64,000 nucleotides of DNA from contig JAHDRA010000045.1 of NCBI GenBank assembly GCA_018433525.1, forward strand, positions 1-64,000, written 5' to 3'. The notes under the pieces were generated by a model. The model worked only from the letters and a program-made list of their open reading frames with translations. It searched no databases and had not been told where the DNA came from. The position numbers and the translations under genes were made by a program. Each line of letters begins with the position of its first letter. Position 1 is the stretch's first letter. Positions 1 through 9,044 of this stretch are shown here, one piece after another. This stretch comes from Paludibacteraceae bacterium (GTDB taxonomy: Bacteria; Bacteroidota; Bacteroidia; Bacteroidales; Paludibacteraceae).

Positions 1-146
1 AAAAATTGAATTTTTTCGACAACAAACAAAATCTCAAATTTTCTCAAACTAAATAAGGTTGTTATGTTTTTTGTCGAAAATAAAACAAATCAAAAAACGT
101 TAAATAAAATATCTAATTATCAATCGTTTGCAAAAAACCATAAAAT

Positions 147-2591
147 ATGGCACCAAAAAAACCAGTGAAAAACGGCGGACGAACGACTTCCGGCAAAGTT
201 CAGAAGAAATCGGAGAAAAAATCTTCCGGCAGCGGTTTTGGTAAGAAAATTGCAAGTTTTTTTACCGACGAACGTACACATTTCATAGTCGGATTCATGC
301 TTTTGCTGGTAATGTTGTACCTGATGTTGGCTTTTGTATCCTATTTTTTTACGGGCGCAGCCGACCAAAGCAAAATCGATTTGTCGTGGAGCGAGTTGCA
401 TGATAAGCGAACTTTAATTCAGAACTGGACTTCCGTTACCGGAGCCATTGCTGCCGAGCATCTCATCAATCGTTGTTTTGGCGTATCAGCTTTCTTTATT
501 CCGATTTTCGGCATTTGGGTGGCTTTACGCTTAATGAAAGCGCATGAAAAATCTGTTTGGAAGGCATTTTTTCACTGTGCATTTTGGCTTGTGTGGCTTT
601 CGGTAACGCTCGGATTGACACTTTCGCCTTATTTTTCCGATGTTTTGTTTTTTTCGTTGGCGGGCGGACATGGCGATTATGCAGCACAGTGGCTGGTTTC
701 CTATATTGGTGCATCGGGTTCGTTTCTGCTTATGGGGGGAAGTTTTATCGTTTATCTGGTCATAGCTTCTGCCTCGTCGCTTCCTTTCTTTCGAAAACTT
801 TTCGGAAAGAAAAATGTATCCCATACATCTTCCGAAGAAACTCTCGTAGAGCCGGCAGTGGCAGTGGGTACCGAAATTGTTCCCGAAGAATGGATTTCAT
901 CAGGCATAGAGACTGAAGTGTACGAAGAATTCTCAAAAAATCAGGAAGAATCACAAACCGAAAAAGTGGCTTTTGAGGTGGAAACGACCGAAAACAACGA
1001 AGAAAGCAAGCCGGTAGATTTGGATGGCAACGGAGAAAATGAAAGTTTGCAGGAAGATCCCTATTACAACCTTGCCAAATTGGGAAAATATGACCCTACA
1101 CTCGATTTGTCGCACTATCATTTCCCTACGCTCGATTTGCTCAAAGTTTATGGTACCGACAACGAAACGCCCATCGACATGGCGGAACAGATTGCCAACA
1201 AAAACCGTATTATCAACACTTTGCTCAATTTCGATATCGAAATAGAAACCATCAAAGCAACGGTCGGGCCAACCATTACACTCTACGAAATTGTACCGAA
1301 AGCAGGGGTGCGCATTTCCAAAATCCGAAATCTCGAATCGGACATTATGCTCAGCCTGGCCGCTACCGGTATTCGTATTATTGCTCCCATACCCGGCAAG
1401 GGAACCATTGGAATAGAAGTTCCCAACAATGATCCGCAAATTGTTTCGATGCATTCCATCATTGCTTCTAAAAAATTTCAGGAATCGAAATTTGAACTTC
1501 CCATTGCTTTCGGTCGTACCATTACCAACGAAATTTTCATGGTCGATTTGGTAAAAATGCCACACCTGCTCGTAGCCGGAGCAACAGGACAGGGAAAATC
1601 GGTAGGATTGAATGCCATTATCACATCGTTGCTTTACAAAAAACATCCTTCCGAACTGAAACTGGTGCTGGTGGATCCCAAAAAAGTGGAATTCAATATT
1701 TATGCCGGCATCGAAAAACATTTTCTGGCAAAACTGCCCGATGGCAGCGAAGCCATCATAACCGATACAAGCAAAGTGGTCGAAACGCTGAATTCTCTTT
1801 GCGGAGAAATGGATATGCGTTACGATTTGCTGAAAAAGGCGCATGCCAGAAACATAAAGGAATATAACGAAAAGTTCATTTTGCGTCATTTGAATCCGGA
1901 GAAAGGACATCGTTTCCTGCCCTACATTGTGGTGATCATTGACGAATTTGGCGATCTGATCATGACGGCAGGGAAGGAAGTTGAAATGCCCATTGCGCGA
2001 ATTGCACAGCTGGCTCGTGCTGTCGGCATTCATATGATTATTGCCACACAGCGTCCTTCGGTCAATATCATTACCGGAATTATCAAAGCCAATTTCCCGG
2101 CGCGGGTTGCTTTTCGCGTTTCGTCGATGATGGATTCGCGAACCATTCTCGATGCTCCCGGTGCCAATCAGCTGGTTGGACGTGGCGACATGCTGTTTTC
2201 GCAGGGAAACGACCTGATACGTGTTCAATGTGCTTTTGTCGATACTCCGGAAGTGGAAAATATCGTTCATTTTATCAGCGAACAGCAGAGTTATCCTACT
2301 GCTTTCTATTTGCCCGAATATGTGAAACCAGAAGGAGAAATGGGCGTAGCGTCTGCCGACTTGAGCAAACGTGATCCACTTTTCGAGGAAGCGGCCCGAC
2401 TTATCGTTGCTAATCAGCAGGGCTCTACTTCGTTGATTCAGCGAAAATTTTCCATTGGCTACAATCGTGCCGGAAGAATTGTCGACCAGCTCGAAATTGC
2501 CGGCATTATCGGCCCAAACGAAGGGAGCAAGGCTCGTCAGGTACTTATTCCCGACGAATATCATTTGGAACAGATTTTGAAACAACTTTGA
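147..2591 (+). CDS. ftsK: FtsK/SpoIIIE-family DNA translocase
   Basis: A septum-anchored ATP-driven DNA pump that clears and resolves the chromosome terminus at division. The 814-residue protein has a basic N-terminus, about four hydrophobic membrane segments (roughly residues 45-215), an acidic linker (about 230-310) and a C-terminal motor. The Walker A motif GATGQGKS lies near residue 478 and the Walker B region with DEFGDL near 599. A winged-helix gamma domain ends the protein (about 750-810), the part that reads KOPS-type polarity sequences. The linker is short compared with enterobacterial FtsK, as is usual in Bacteroidota. The ATG at 147 follows an A/T-rich leader without a Shine-Dalgarno sequence. 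The lolA-like gene and trxB follow on the same strand. Large antisense reading frames across this gene are shadows. Confidence 0.97.
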   Translation: MAPKKPVKNGGRTTSGKVQKKSEKKSSGSGFGKKIASFFTDERTHFIVGFMLLLVMLYLMLAFVSYFFTGAADQSKIDLSWSELHDKRTLIQNWTSVTGAIAAEHLINRCFGVSAFFIPIFGIWVALRLMKAHEKSVWKAFFHCAFWLVWLSVTLGLTLSPYFSDVLFFSLAGGHGDYAAQWLVSYIGASGSFLLMGGSFIVYLVIASASSLPFFRKLFGKKNVSHTSSEETLVEPAVAVGTEIVPEEWISSGIETEVYEEFSKNQEESQTEKVAFEVETTENNEESKPVDLDGNGENESLQEDPYYNLAKLGKYDPTLDLSHYHFPTLDLLKVYGTDNETPIDMAEQIANKNRIINTLLNFDIEIETIKATVGPTITLYEIVPKAGVRISKIRNLESDIMLSLAATGIRIIAPIPGKGTIGIEVPNNDPQIVSMHSIIASKKFQESKFELPIAFGRTITNEIFMVDLVKMPHLLVAGATGQGKSVGLNAIITSLLYKKHPSELKLVLVDPKKVEFNIYAGIEKHFLAKLPDGSEAIITDTSKVVETLNSLCGEMDMRYDLLKKAHARNIKEYNEKFILRHLNPEKGHRFLPYIVVIIDEFGDLIMTAGKEVEMPIARIAQLARAVGIHMIIATQRPSVNIITGIIKANFPARVAFRVSSMMDSRTILDAPGANQLVGRGDMLFSQGNDLIRVQCAFVDTPEVENIVHFISEQQSYPTAFYLPEYVKPEGEMGVASADLSKRDPLFEEAARLIVANQQGSTSLIQRKFSIGYNRAGRIVDQLEIAGIIGPNEGSKARQVLIPDEYHLEQILKQL

Positions 2592-2711
2592 TGGCTCAAC
2601 AAAAAAGCTTGAGATAATCTTTTTAATTATCAACAAATTTAAAATTTTAACTTTTTCCGGTCGATATTTCCGGATTTAATCAACTTAAATCACCACTAAA
2701 AAATTCTGATT

Positions 2712-3380
2712 ATGCAGTTTTCATTTCATAACCCAAGTCGTTGGGTAAAATCATTCATTTATTCTATGCTGTTATCGATAATTTCGATACAACCCGCTCT
2801 TTCACAGAATGATCCTGAAGCTCAAAGAATTATAGACAGTTTTTTGAATACCGCACGCACCGGTGCCATTACTACGCGCTTTACCGTTTCGGTAATCGAA
2901 AAAAACGGCGTAAATTCGTACACGAATTCCGGAACATTTACCTTAAAGGGTAACCGTTTCGTATTGGAGATGCAGGAAATGAAAGTGTGGTTTGACGGAA
3001 AGACACAATGGGCTTACCAGAAATCAGGCAATGAAGTTACCATTACCGAGCCGTCAGTGCAGGAGTTGGCTCAAACCAATCCGATGGCAATTCTTGGTAA
3101 TTATCGGAACAAGTGCAATATCCGTTTCTGCAAGACTTCTTCGGAGTATTGGTGCATTCAGCTGACACCCAAATCGATAAAGAATGAAGATATTGCGGAA
3201 ATTGAAGTACAATTTCTCAAGACAGACGGAATACCGCAATCCATAACCGTATCTCAAAAAAACGGAACAAGAACAGTTCTGATGCTTAGTCAGTTTCAGA
3301 AAAATGCCAAAGTTTCGGAACAGATATTCACGTTTGATGCAAAAAAATACAAAGACGCCTATATCAACGATTTGAGATAA
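2712..3380 (+). CDS. LolA-like outer-membrane lipoprotein carrier
   Basis: A periplasmic protein of the LolA-like family, expected to bind acylated lipoproteins and carry them toward the outer membrane. The 222 residues begin with a hydrophobic segment (about 15-31) ending in a signal-peptidase-I-like site after PALSQ. The mature part reads as an alternating beta half-barrel, with the family pattern of a flexible-lipid lining region (FTLKGNRFVLE, KVWFDGKTQWAY). It lies between ftsK and trxB on the same strand, 27 bases before trxB; the ftsK / LolA-like order is common in Bacteroidales. Family membership is well supported. The exact cargo is inferred from the family. Confidence 0.85.
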   Translation: MQFSFHNPSRWVKSFIYSMLLSIISIQPALSQNDPEAQRIIDSFLNTARTGAITTRFTVSVIEKNGVNSYTNSGTFTLKGNRFVLEMQEMKVWFDGKTQWAYQKSGNEVTITEPSVQELAQTNPMAILGNYRNKCNIRFCKTSSEYWCIQLTPKSIKNEDIAEIEVQFLKTDGIPQSITVSQKNGTRTVLMLSQFQKNAKVSEQIFTFDAKKYKDAYINDLR

Positions 3381-3406
3381 AAATTTTTAAAAAACAACAA
3401 AAAGAG

Positions 3407-4351
3407 ATGACAACTAACGAAAAGATACGATGCCTGATCATAGGATCGGGACCGGCAGGTTACACTGCTGCCATTTATGCTTCAAGGGCCAATCTTTCGC
3501 CCGTACTTTATCAGGGTATGGAACCGGGAGGTCAGTTGACAACAACCAACGAAGTGGAAAATTTTCCGGGTTTTCCCGAAGGAATTACCGGACCTGAGTT
3601 GATGGACAAAATGCAGAAACAGGCTGAACGTTTTGGTGCGGATATTCGCTTCGGAATGGTTACGTCAACCGATTTGTCGGCTTCTCCCTATCGCGTTACC
3701 ATCGATAACGAAAAAATTATTGAAACCCAAAGCATTATTATTGCAACCGGTGCTACGGCAAAATATCTTGGATTGCCGGACGAGCAGAAATATGCCGGTT
3801 CAGGCGTATCGGCCTGTGCCACGTGCGATGGATTTTTTTACAGAAATCGGCCGGTAGCAGTAGTGGGAGGTGGCGATACAGCTTGTGAGGAAGCTCTTTA
3901 TTTAGCCAATATTGCTTCCAAAGTCTATATGATTGTACGCAAGCCATTTCTCAGAGCTTCGAAAATAATGCAGGAACGCGTTTTGCAACATCCGAAAATC
4001 GAAGTCCTTTTTGAGCACGAAACACTCGGATTAACAGGCGAAAAAGTGGTGGAAGGGGCTGATTTGGTGAAACGTCGCGGACAACCCGACGAAGAAAAAG
4101 TGCACATCGCCATTGACGGTTTTTTTCTGGCTATCGGGCACAAACCCAATTCGGAAGTATTTAAACCCTGGATTGAAACCGACGAAAACGGATATATCAA
4201 AACTATTCCCGGTACACCACGAACCAATGTAGAAGGAGTTTTTGCAGCTGGTGATGTTGCTGATCCTCATTACCGACAAGCCGTGTCGGCTGCCGGTTCA
4301 GGCTGTCAGGCAGCTATCGAAGCTGAAAGATATTTGGTGGATAAAAAATAA
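3407..4351 (+). CDS. trxB: Thioredoxin-disulfide reductase
   Basis: A cytoplasmic FAD/NADPH flavoenzyme that reduces thioredoxin. The 314-residue length is typical. Visible motifs are the FAD-binding GSGPAG (residues 13-18), the redox-active CATC (137-140), the NADPH-binding GGGDTA (154-159) and the C-terminal FAD motif GVFAAGDVAD. The start at 3407 places the Rossmann fold about 10 residues from the N-terminus, as in other TrxB proteins. It is the last plus-strand gene before the restriction-modification island, and its 3' end faces the 3' end of hsdS across about 500 bp of repeat-rich DNA. Confidence 0.97.
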   Translation: MTTNEKIRCLIIGSGPAGYTAAIYASRANLSPVLYQGMEPGGQLTTTNEVENFPGFPEGITGPELMDKMQKQAERFGADIRFGMVTSTDLSASPYRVTIDNEKIIETQSIIIATGATAKYLGLPDEQKYAGSGVSACATCDGFFYRNRPVAVVGGGDTACEEALYLANIASKVYMIVRKPFLRASKIMQERVLQHPKIEVLFEHETLGLTGEKVVEGADLVKRRGQPDEEKVHIAIDGFFLAIGHKPNSEVFKPWIETDENGYIKTIPGTPRTNVEGVFAAGDVADPHYRQAVSAAGSGCQAAIEAERYLVDKK

Positions 4352-4495
4352 AAGTTAGTAAAGCAGTTTTAATTTTGCTGTCGGAAATTAAGTTGAATGA
4401 GGGAGTTAATACCTGTTTTTCCTGCACAAATTTATATGCTGTGAAGTTGTTTTTCTGTCAATGAAAAATAATTCTTAACACTATTTTCAAATAAA

Positions 4496-4519
4496 ATGAA
4501 ACCCACATGTATTACATAC
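4496..4519 (-). repeat. Left stump of a split ~100-bp dispersed element
   Basis: These 24 bases match the GAAACCCACATGTAT... end of the dispersed element seen intact at 27082-27182 and stop abruptly after CATAC. The rest of that element, starting again from GCATACG, is found at 12031-12113 in the same orientation. The two stumps together make one copy interrupted by 7.5 kb containing the restriction-modification genes. The six bases CATACG are present at both junctions (4515-4520 and 12033-12038). Confidence 0.7.
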
Positions 4520-4650
4520 GGTTGCGGTATATGAAAAGTTGGGCATTTCGGAGCAATTAACTGTCAAACCGCGCAAAGTTAAATGCGAGTTAAACACCTC
4601 AAATTTAGCACTATCTGCCCAATTTTTTATATACCGTGTTATGCACTGGC
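4520..4650. repeat. Inverted-repeat-bounded non-coding segment at the island edge
   Basis: The segment starts with GCGGTATATGAAAAGTTGGGCA (about 4524-4545) and ends with an imperfect inverted copy, TGCCCAATTTTTTATATACCG (about 4617-4638), around roughly 70 bases without a convincing gene. The arms match at about 16 of 21 positions, so the segment could form a long hairpin. It lies exactly at the inferred left end of the inserted island. It may be a recombination end, a small non-autonomous element, or a remnant. The function is not known from sequence. Confidence 0.5.
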
Positions 4651-4690
4651 GGTTCTTGTCTGTTTGTATGTTAGAGTCAAATTGCACTTT

Positions 4691-4790
4691 CATGAGAATA
4701 TAATTTATTTTTTAAAGGTCTGATGGAACCCACATGTCTAAATATTTATATTCATTCGTGTTTGTGTATGCAATACATGTGGGTTTCATG
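4691..4790 (+). repeat. ~100-bp dispersed two-hairpin element (copy 1)
   Basis: A full copy of the window's recurring element. A left arm CATGAG...TCTGATG flanks a run rich in A and T. A second inverted repeat follows: AACCCACATGT pairs with ACATGTGGGTT about 45 bases further on. It lies between the convergent ends of trxB and hsdS, just inside the left island boundary, in the opposite orientation to the split copy. Other copies are at 25586, 27082, 33816 and 61746. Confidence 0.85.
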
Positions 4791-4858
4791 TTGTTGCTTT
4801 TGCTTATGAGTCAATGGCAAAAACCATGTTGAATACTTACTTTGAAATGTATCCACAA

Positions 4859-6397
4859 TTATTTCTTTTTATTTTTATAATTAATCTTTTTCTCCGCAGC
4901 AATTTTTACCGATTTTTCCTCAATTGAATATTCCTTTGTTTTCTTGCCCTTGCCCTGCGCTTGCCGTATGAGTTTCTTTTCTGCTGCCAATTTCTCTTTC
5001 TCGGCTTTTATTCTTTCGAGCAATACACTTGCCGGCTCGTCGTTTGGGTCTTGTGCCACCAGCTCGCCACGAAATGCTTTGGCTAAAATACTTTGGGGTA
5101 GTTTATCCAACATGGCTTTGGCTTTGGTGTAACGTGCTTCTATTTTATCGGCAAAGGCAAAGAGTTGTTCGACGCGGTGGACGATTTCTTTTTGTTCTTC
5201 AAGAGATAAAATCGGAGCTGGTATAGATTTCAATTCTTCAACACCTTTTACATTCGGGATAGCAGAGCCGGTAGAGTTTTCAAATATATTACGCTGAAAA
5301 TACGGAGACCTAAAAAGTAAAAGGAAGAACTTGCTGTCAAAATATTTTTGATTAATCCTTACTCTTAAAATTGCCTGATTAATAATGCCATCGTCAAATT
5401 TATCTGGAACTTGAGTAATTCTACCTAAAGTTACACCTGAACAGCTAATTAAAAAATCACCAGCTTTAACTGCAAAATTCTTAAGCTCATTATATTTCTT
5501 TTCATCAATAAAATATCTTGCAAATGAACAATCATCATTTATTGGACAATACTGTTCATAAATTTTATATCCACTTGATATGAATATTTCTTTTTTCAAG
5601 ACACTTCCAAAAGGTCCTCTTCTGAATGGGTTATCGGAGAAATCCAAATAATTATCCCATCTTCCTAATCGCCAAGTATCAGGCAATTCAATTGTTTCGT
5701 ATTCAGAAACGGGAATATATTCTTTTATCTTTTTAACATACTTAATTTTTTCCTTATTTATTTTATCAAGAATTAAATCCACACATTCAATGTTTTTATT
5801 CTTCTCCCTCCACTCCTCCGTCAACTTACCACTTACCGCAGCCGCTAAAACTGATTGTCGGAAGCGTTTTAATAGTTTTGGTATTTTTTCTAATCGTTGT
5901 TTGTTGTTTTCTATTTTTTCAAATAAAGCATCAAGTTTGGCTACAATGCGATGTTGCTCAGCGAGAGGGGGGAGTGGGATTTTGCATATTTCAAAAAAGT
6001 CTTTATTGATATGTTGCAACCCAGTTCCTGTGCTTGTTTCTTTAATGAAATTATTTTGTTGTCTGATTGTATATTCAAGAAATTTTGTTTGAATACCTCC
6101 TAAAGCCTTTAAGCCAACTAAAGTAGAACCTATTGCCCCTTTCAACCCACTACCACATTTACCAATGCTACCATCCCAAACTAATAAAACTTCTGTTTCG
6201 TCAATTATTGATACTTTAGGGTCATTTGTATATGTTCTAATTTGTTTTCCTTCCATTTCATCAATAAGAATGTAAGGAACGTAACCTTCTCTCGGTTCGT
6301 CAATTGTTGAAGCCGGTTTCTTGCCTTTTTTGGCAGTCAGAATTTCACCAATACTGCATTCAACCCAACCTTTTGGCAAATTATTCTTCATTTCCAT
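4859..6397 (-). CDS. hsdS: Type I restriction-modification specificity subunit HsdS
   Basis: The DNA-recognition subunit of the HsdRMS complex. Its 512 residues hold two target-recognition domains (about 8-150 and 245-410). Each is followed by a conserved helical spacer: PLPPLAEQHRIVAKLDALFEK after the first and LSLEEQKEIVHRVEQLFAF after the second. Beyond the second spacer is a lysine-rich, charged tail of about 90 residues (EKEKLAAEKKLIRQ...), longer than the usual HsdS end. The ATG at 6397 overlaps the 3' end of the GIY-YIG gene by 17 bases, so translation is probably coupled. The recognition sequence cannot be read from the protein. It is the last gene of the island operon. Confidence 0.93.
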   Translation of the reverse strand: MEMKNNLPKGWVECSIGEILTAKKGKKPASTIDEPREGYVPYILIDEMEGKQIRTYTNDPKVSIIDETEVLLVWDGSIGKCGSGLKGAIGSTLVGLKALGGIQTKFLEYTIRQQNNFIKETSTGTGLQHINKDFFEICKIPLPPLAEQHRIVAKLDALFEKIENNKQRLEKIPKLLKRFRQSVLAAAVSGKLTEEWREKNKNIECVDLILDKINKEKIKYVKKIKEYIPVSEYETIELPDTWRLGRWDNYLDFSDNPFRRGPFGSVLKKEIFISSGYKIYEQYCPINDDCSFARYFIDEKKYNELKNFAVKAGDFLISCSGVTLGRITQVPDKFDDGIINQAILRVRINQKYFDSKFFLLLFRSPYFQRNIFENSTGSAIPNVKGVEELKSIPAPILSLEEQKEIVHRVEQLFAFADKIEARYTKAKAMLDKLPQSILAKAFRGELVAQDPNDEPASVLLERIKAEKEKLAAEKKLIRQAQGKGKKTKEYSIEEKSVKIAAEKKINYKNKKK

Positions 6398-6878
6398 TGC
6401 TTTTCAAAAGGGTTAATGAATCGGTTGTTTCGGCTCCGCTCAACAACCGGGTAGGTGCCGTACCCTGAGCGGAGTTATTTTCCGTACCCTGAGCTGAGTT
6501 ATTTTCCGTACCCTGAGCGGAGTCATTTCCCGTACCCTGAGCGGAGTCATTTCCAGTACCCTGAGCGGAGTCGAAGGGTACATTCAAAAAATGTGTCTCA
6601 TTTTTACATTCAGCAAAATCATGAAGTTTCTCAAATTGATTATTGATCAATGCTTCCTTTTTCTTCCTGCTCCAGCCTTGAATTTGTTTCTCTCTATAAA
6701 AAGCTTCATCAACTCTTGCAAATTCTTCAAAATAAACTAACTTAACAGGTAAATGCTTTTTAGTAAAATTAGCACCTTCTCCATTTTGATGTTGTTGCAA
6801 TCGTAATTCTAAATTATTAGTGCTGCCGGTATAATACATGCCGTTGCTGCATTCTAAAATATACATCCACCCTTTCAT
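6381..6878 (-). CDS. GIY-YIG nuclease-like protein with repeat-derived tail
   Basis: A 165-residue protein. Residues 1-90 form a single GIY-YIG domain: the MYIL strand at 5-8, YYTG at 15-18, a conserved Arg near 26, and a helix with FYREKQIQGW around 60-70. This resembles stand-alone UPF0213/YhbQ-like proteins, whose cellular role is poorly known. From about residue 100 the tail is five copies of an 8-residue unit (NDSAQGTG-like), encoded by a 24-bp tandem DNA repeat. The start codon overlaps the hsdM stop as TAATG and the end overlaps hsdS, so it is embedded in the hsd operon. Whether it acts with the restriction system or is a passenger is not known. Confidence 0.85.
   Translation of the reverse strand: MKGWMYILECSNGMYYTGSTNNLELRLQQHQNGEGANFTKKHLPVKLVYFEEFARVDEAFYREKQIQGWSRKKKEALINNQFEKLHDFAECKNETHFLNVPFDSAQGTGNDSAQGTGNDSAQGTENNSAQGTENNSAQGTAPTRLLSGAETTDSLTLLKSNGNEE
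6459..6578. repeat. Five 24-bp tandem repeats within the GIY-YIG gene
   Basis: Five head-to-tail units of the pattern GTACCCTGAGCGGAGT(t/c)ATTTCC start at about 6459, 6483, 6507, 6531 and 6555. The unit length is a multiple of three, so the host reading frame stays open and gains 8 residues per unit. The last unit closes as a palindrome whose ends are GTACCCT and AGGGTAC (6556-6581). That CCCTGAGCGGAGTCGAAGGG-type sequence is familiar to me as a dispersed palindrome in several phyla (recall, not searched). Units 1-4 differ at only a few positions, which suggests recent amplification. Confidence 0.9.
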
Positions 6879-8278
6879 TATTCTTTTTCTAATAAACTAA
6901 TTATTTCTTTTAAGTCATCCACTACAGCTTCCAGTTCGGCAATGGCTTCGGTAGCAAGGTCGTTGGGTTCGGGCAGGCTGTCGGCATCTTCAATGCTTTC
7001 GTCTTTTAGCCATGTGATATCAAGTTTGTAATTACGTTTTTTAATTTCATCAATGGTAAAGCAACGGAAACGCCCTGTTTCTCCTTGATCAGTTCGTGGG
7101 CTGTTGCCATTGGGGTCAGAGCCATAGCATTTTTCAAAATCTTCGAAATGTTTGGCTGTTAGCGGGCGGTCTTTTTTGGTAATGCTTTCTATATTGCTGC
7201 GGTTGTCGTAAATCCAGACTTTTTCGGTAGGCAATCCTTTCTGAAAGAAAATAACATTTGCTTTTACGCCTTGTGCATAAGGTGTAAATGTACCTCTTGG
7301 CAAGCGAAGAATGGTGTGCAAGTTGCATTCCTGCATCAGTATTTCAAAAACTTCCCCTGCTTTATCTTCAAACAATACATTGTCGGGTAAAACTATGGCG
7401 GCACGTCCGCCTATTTTGAGCGTACTCATGATGTGTTGCACAAAATTGAGCTGTTTGTTGCTGGTTTCTACCGTAAAATCGTCACGCTCCGGTATTTGAT
7501 TTGCTCCCTTTGTGCCAAATGGGGGATTTGCCAAAATCACATCAAAACGGTCGCTACTTGGGTTATTATAAATGGTATCGCCTAATTTTATTTTAGGAGT
7601 AACGCCATGCAAATACATATTCATCAAAGCCAATCGTCTTGGACGGGCAACCAATTCTTGTCCGTAATAAGTGTTTTCTCTGATTCGTTTCACATCTTCA
7701 CGAGGAAAAGCACCTTTACATTCCTGTAAAAGCCATTCATAAGCACAAACCAAAAAACCACCTGTACCGCAAGCGGGGTCATAAATGGTAAATGTATTCT
7801 TTCCTCTTGGATCGGGCTTCATCAAGCGAACCATGCTTTGTATTAAAGGACGCGGTGTAAAATATTGTCCAGCACCTTTTTTCCCTTCGCTGGCTGCCTT
7901 TTCCAGCAGCCCTTCAAAGGCAGCACCTTTCACGTCTATGTCCATCGAAGTCCATTCATCTTCATCAATCAGGTTGAGCAGTTTTTTGAGACTTACCGGA
8001 TTGTTAAAACGGTTTTGTGCCTGCGTAAAGATTTCGCCAAGTAGTCCCGGTTCTTTAGCCAGTTCTTTTAACGAGTCGGTATAGTGGTCCATTAAATCGC
8101 CACCGCTTAATTCTTTCAGTGCTTTCCAATTGTATTTGTCGTTCAGATGGACTTCTTTTTCATCAGCCATTTTTAAGAAAAGAAGAAAAGAAAGTTGTTC
8201 GATATAATCGTTGTAATCAATTCCTTCGTGTCTTAATGTATGGCAAAAGCCCCACAATTTATTTACCACATCACTCAT
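6878..8278 (-). CDS. hsdM: Type I restriction-modification DNA methyltransferase HsdM
   Basis: The N6-adenine methyltransferase subunit. Its 466 residues carry the helical N-terminal HsdM domain (1-125), the family motif GAGQYFTPRP (135-144), the S-adenosylmethionine motif DPACGTGGF (167-175) and the catalytic NPPFG (251-255), which is the NPPF form typical of adenine methylation. The start at 8278 overlaps the end of the dinD remnant by 8 bases (ATGAGTGA), and its stop overlaps the GIY-YIG start. With HsdS it modifies the host's own sites; HsdR is encoded upstream. It appears intact, so modification is probably functional. Confidence 0.96.
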   Translation of the reverse strand: MSDVVNKLWGFCHTLRHEGIDYNDYIEQLSFLLFLKMADEKEVHLNDKYNWKALKELSGGDLMDHYTDSLKELAKEPGLLGEIFTQAQNRFNNPVSLKKLLNLIDEDEWTSMDIDVKGAAFEGLLEKAASEGKKGAGQYFTPRPLIQSMVRLMKPDPRGKNTFTIYDPACGTGGFLVCAYEWLLQECKGAFPREDVKRIRENTYYGQELVARPRRLALMNMYLHGVTPKIKLGDTIYNNPSSDRFDVILANPPFGTKGANQIPERDDFTVETSNKQLNFVQHIMSTLKIGGRAAIVLPDNVLFEDKAGEVFEILMQECNLHTILRLPRGTFTPYAQGVKANVIFFQKGLPTEKVWIYDNRSNIESITKKDRPLTAKHFEDFEKCYGSDPNGNSPRTDQGETGRFRCFTIDEIKKRNYKLDITWLKDESIEDADSLPEPNDLATEAIAELEAVVDDLKEIISLLEKE

Positions 8279-9034
8279 TATTTCTTCTTTTTTTTGTCAA
8301 TATTTTTTTCTCTTCGCCTTCCAATTTACGTTGCAACTTTTTAACATCTTCAGCAGGTGGAAGATTCTCGGGAAATATTCCTCTTTTCGTTAACATTTCA
8401 CGGACAGCAAGGTTATTGTCAACATGTTCTTTTTCTATTAAACTTTGTCCTTTTAAATCTTTATTTTGCACATTCAACCCTGTCATCTCAGCGGCCAAAT
8501 CTTTTGCCTTTATGCTTATGGTCGGTAAAAAATCTGCAACGGGACGACTATCAGGTACGCCTAATTTCTTTTTCAGTTGTATTGTTCCCATCCCGAAAGT
8601 TGTTTTTCGGTTTGTGATAATTTTTCTCTGGCTTTTACACGCTCAAATTCCAGTAATCGGTTTTCAATCAATTCTGCCCTGCGGGTTTGAACAGCAAAAT
8701 AGTTCTGTGTAAATGAAATTTCTTCCTTTCTCTCATCGCCATTTTGTGCAATTAAATAACAGGCATATCGGGTAAGCAGAATATCATCTATCTGTTTTTC
8801 AGCTCCTTTAGGCATAGGTATCGTTTTCCTGACGTCAGGAAAATGATCCTCTATATTTTCACCCGCATTAGAACAGGATTCTTTTGCTTTAACAATTACT
8901 TTCTCAAAATTTTCCCATTTGCTATAACCCAGCAGAGCTTGTAGTTCTCTTGCGCTCCAACATTCCACGTCATTGTACAAATAACAAATGTTTTCAAACT
9001 TCTGAAACAATTCTAAAATGAGTTCCTTCTTCAT
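8271..9034 (-). pseudogene. dinD: dinD (DNA-damage-inducible protein D) remnant
   Basis: Two overlapping reading frames carry the two ends of a DinD-like protein. The N-terminal part (9034 to 8573) has CWSARELQALLGYSKWENF, ILLTRYACYLIAQNGD and YFAVQTRR. The C-terminal part (8591 to 8271) has KKKLGVPDSRPVADFLPT and PENLPPAEDVKKLQRKL. About 40-50 residues normally lying between EKQLSG and KKKLGVP are missing and the two parts are in different frames. An internal deletion with frameshift is the simplest explanation. DinD-like genes are common passengers in type I restriction loci. A short product from either end is possible, but the full protein cannot be made. Confidence 0.85.
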
Positions 9035-9044
9035 AACTTACACA

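Noticed and set aside
951-2636. A 561-codon open frame antisense to ftsK
   Set aside because: It is the complement of a strongly coding ftsK frame, with Phe/His/Asn-rich composition and no family resemblance. Such long shadows are common opposite biased genes.
4520-4650. Integron attC site
   Set aside because: GTTGGGC resembles one attC core motif, but a full set of paired core sites is lacking and there is no integrase or cassette array, so this is not claimed.
6459-6578. CRISPR array
   Set aside because: The repeats are directly tandem without spacers and encode part of the GIY-YIG protein.
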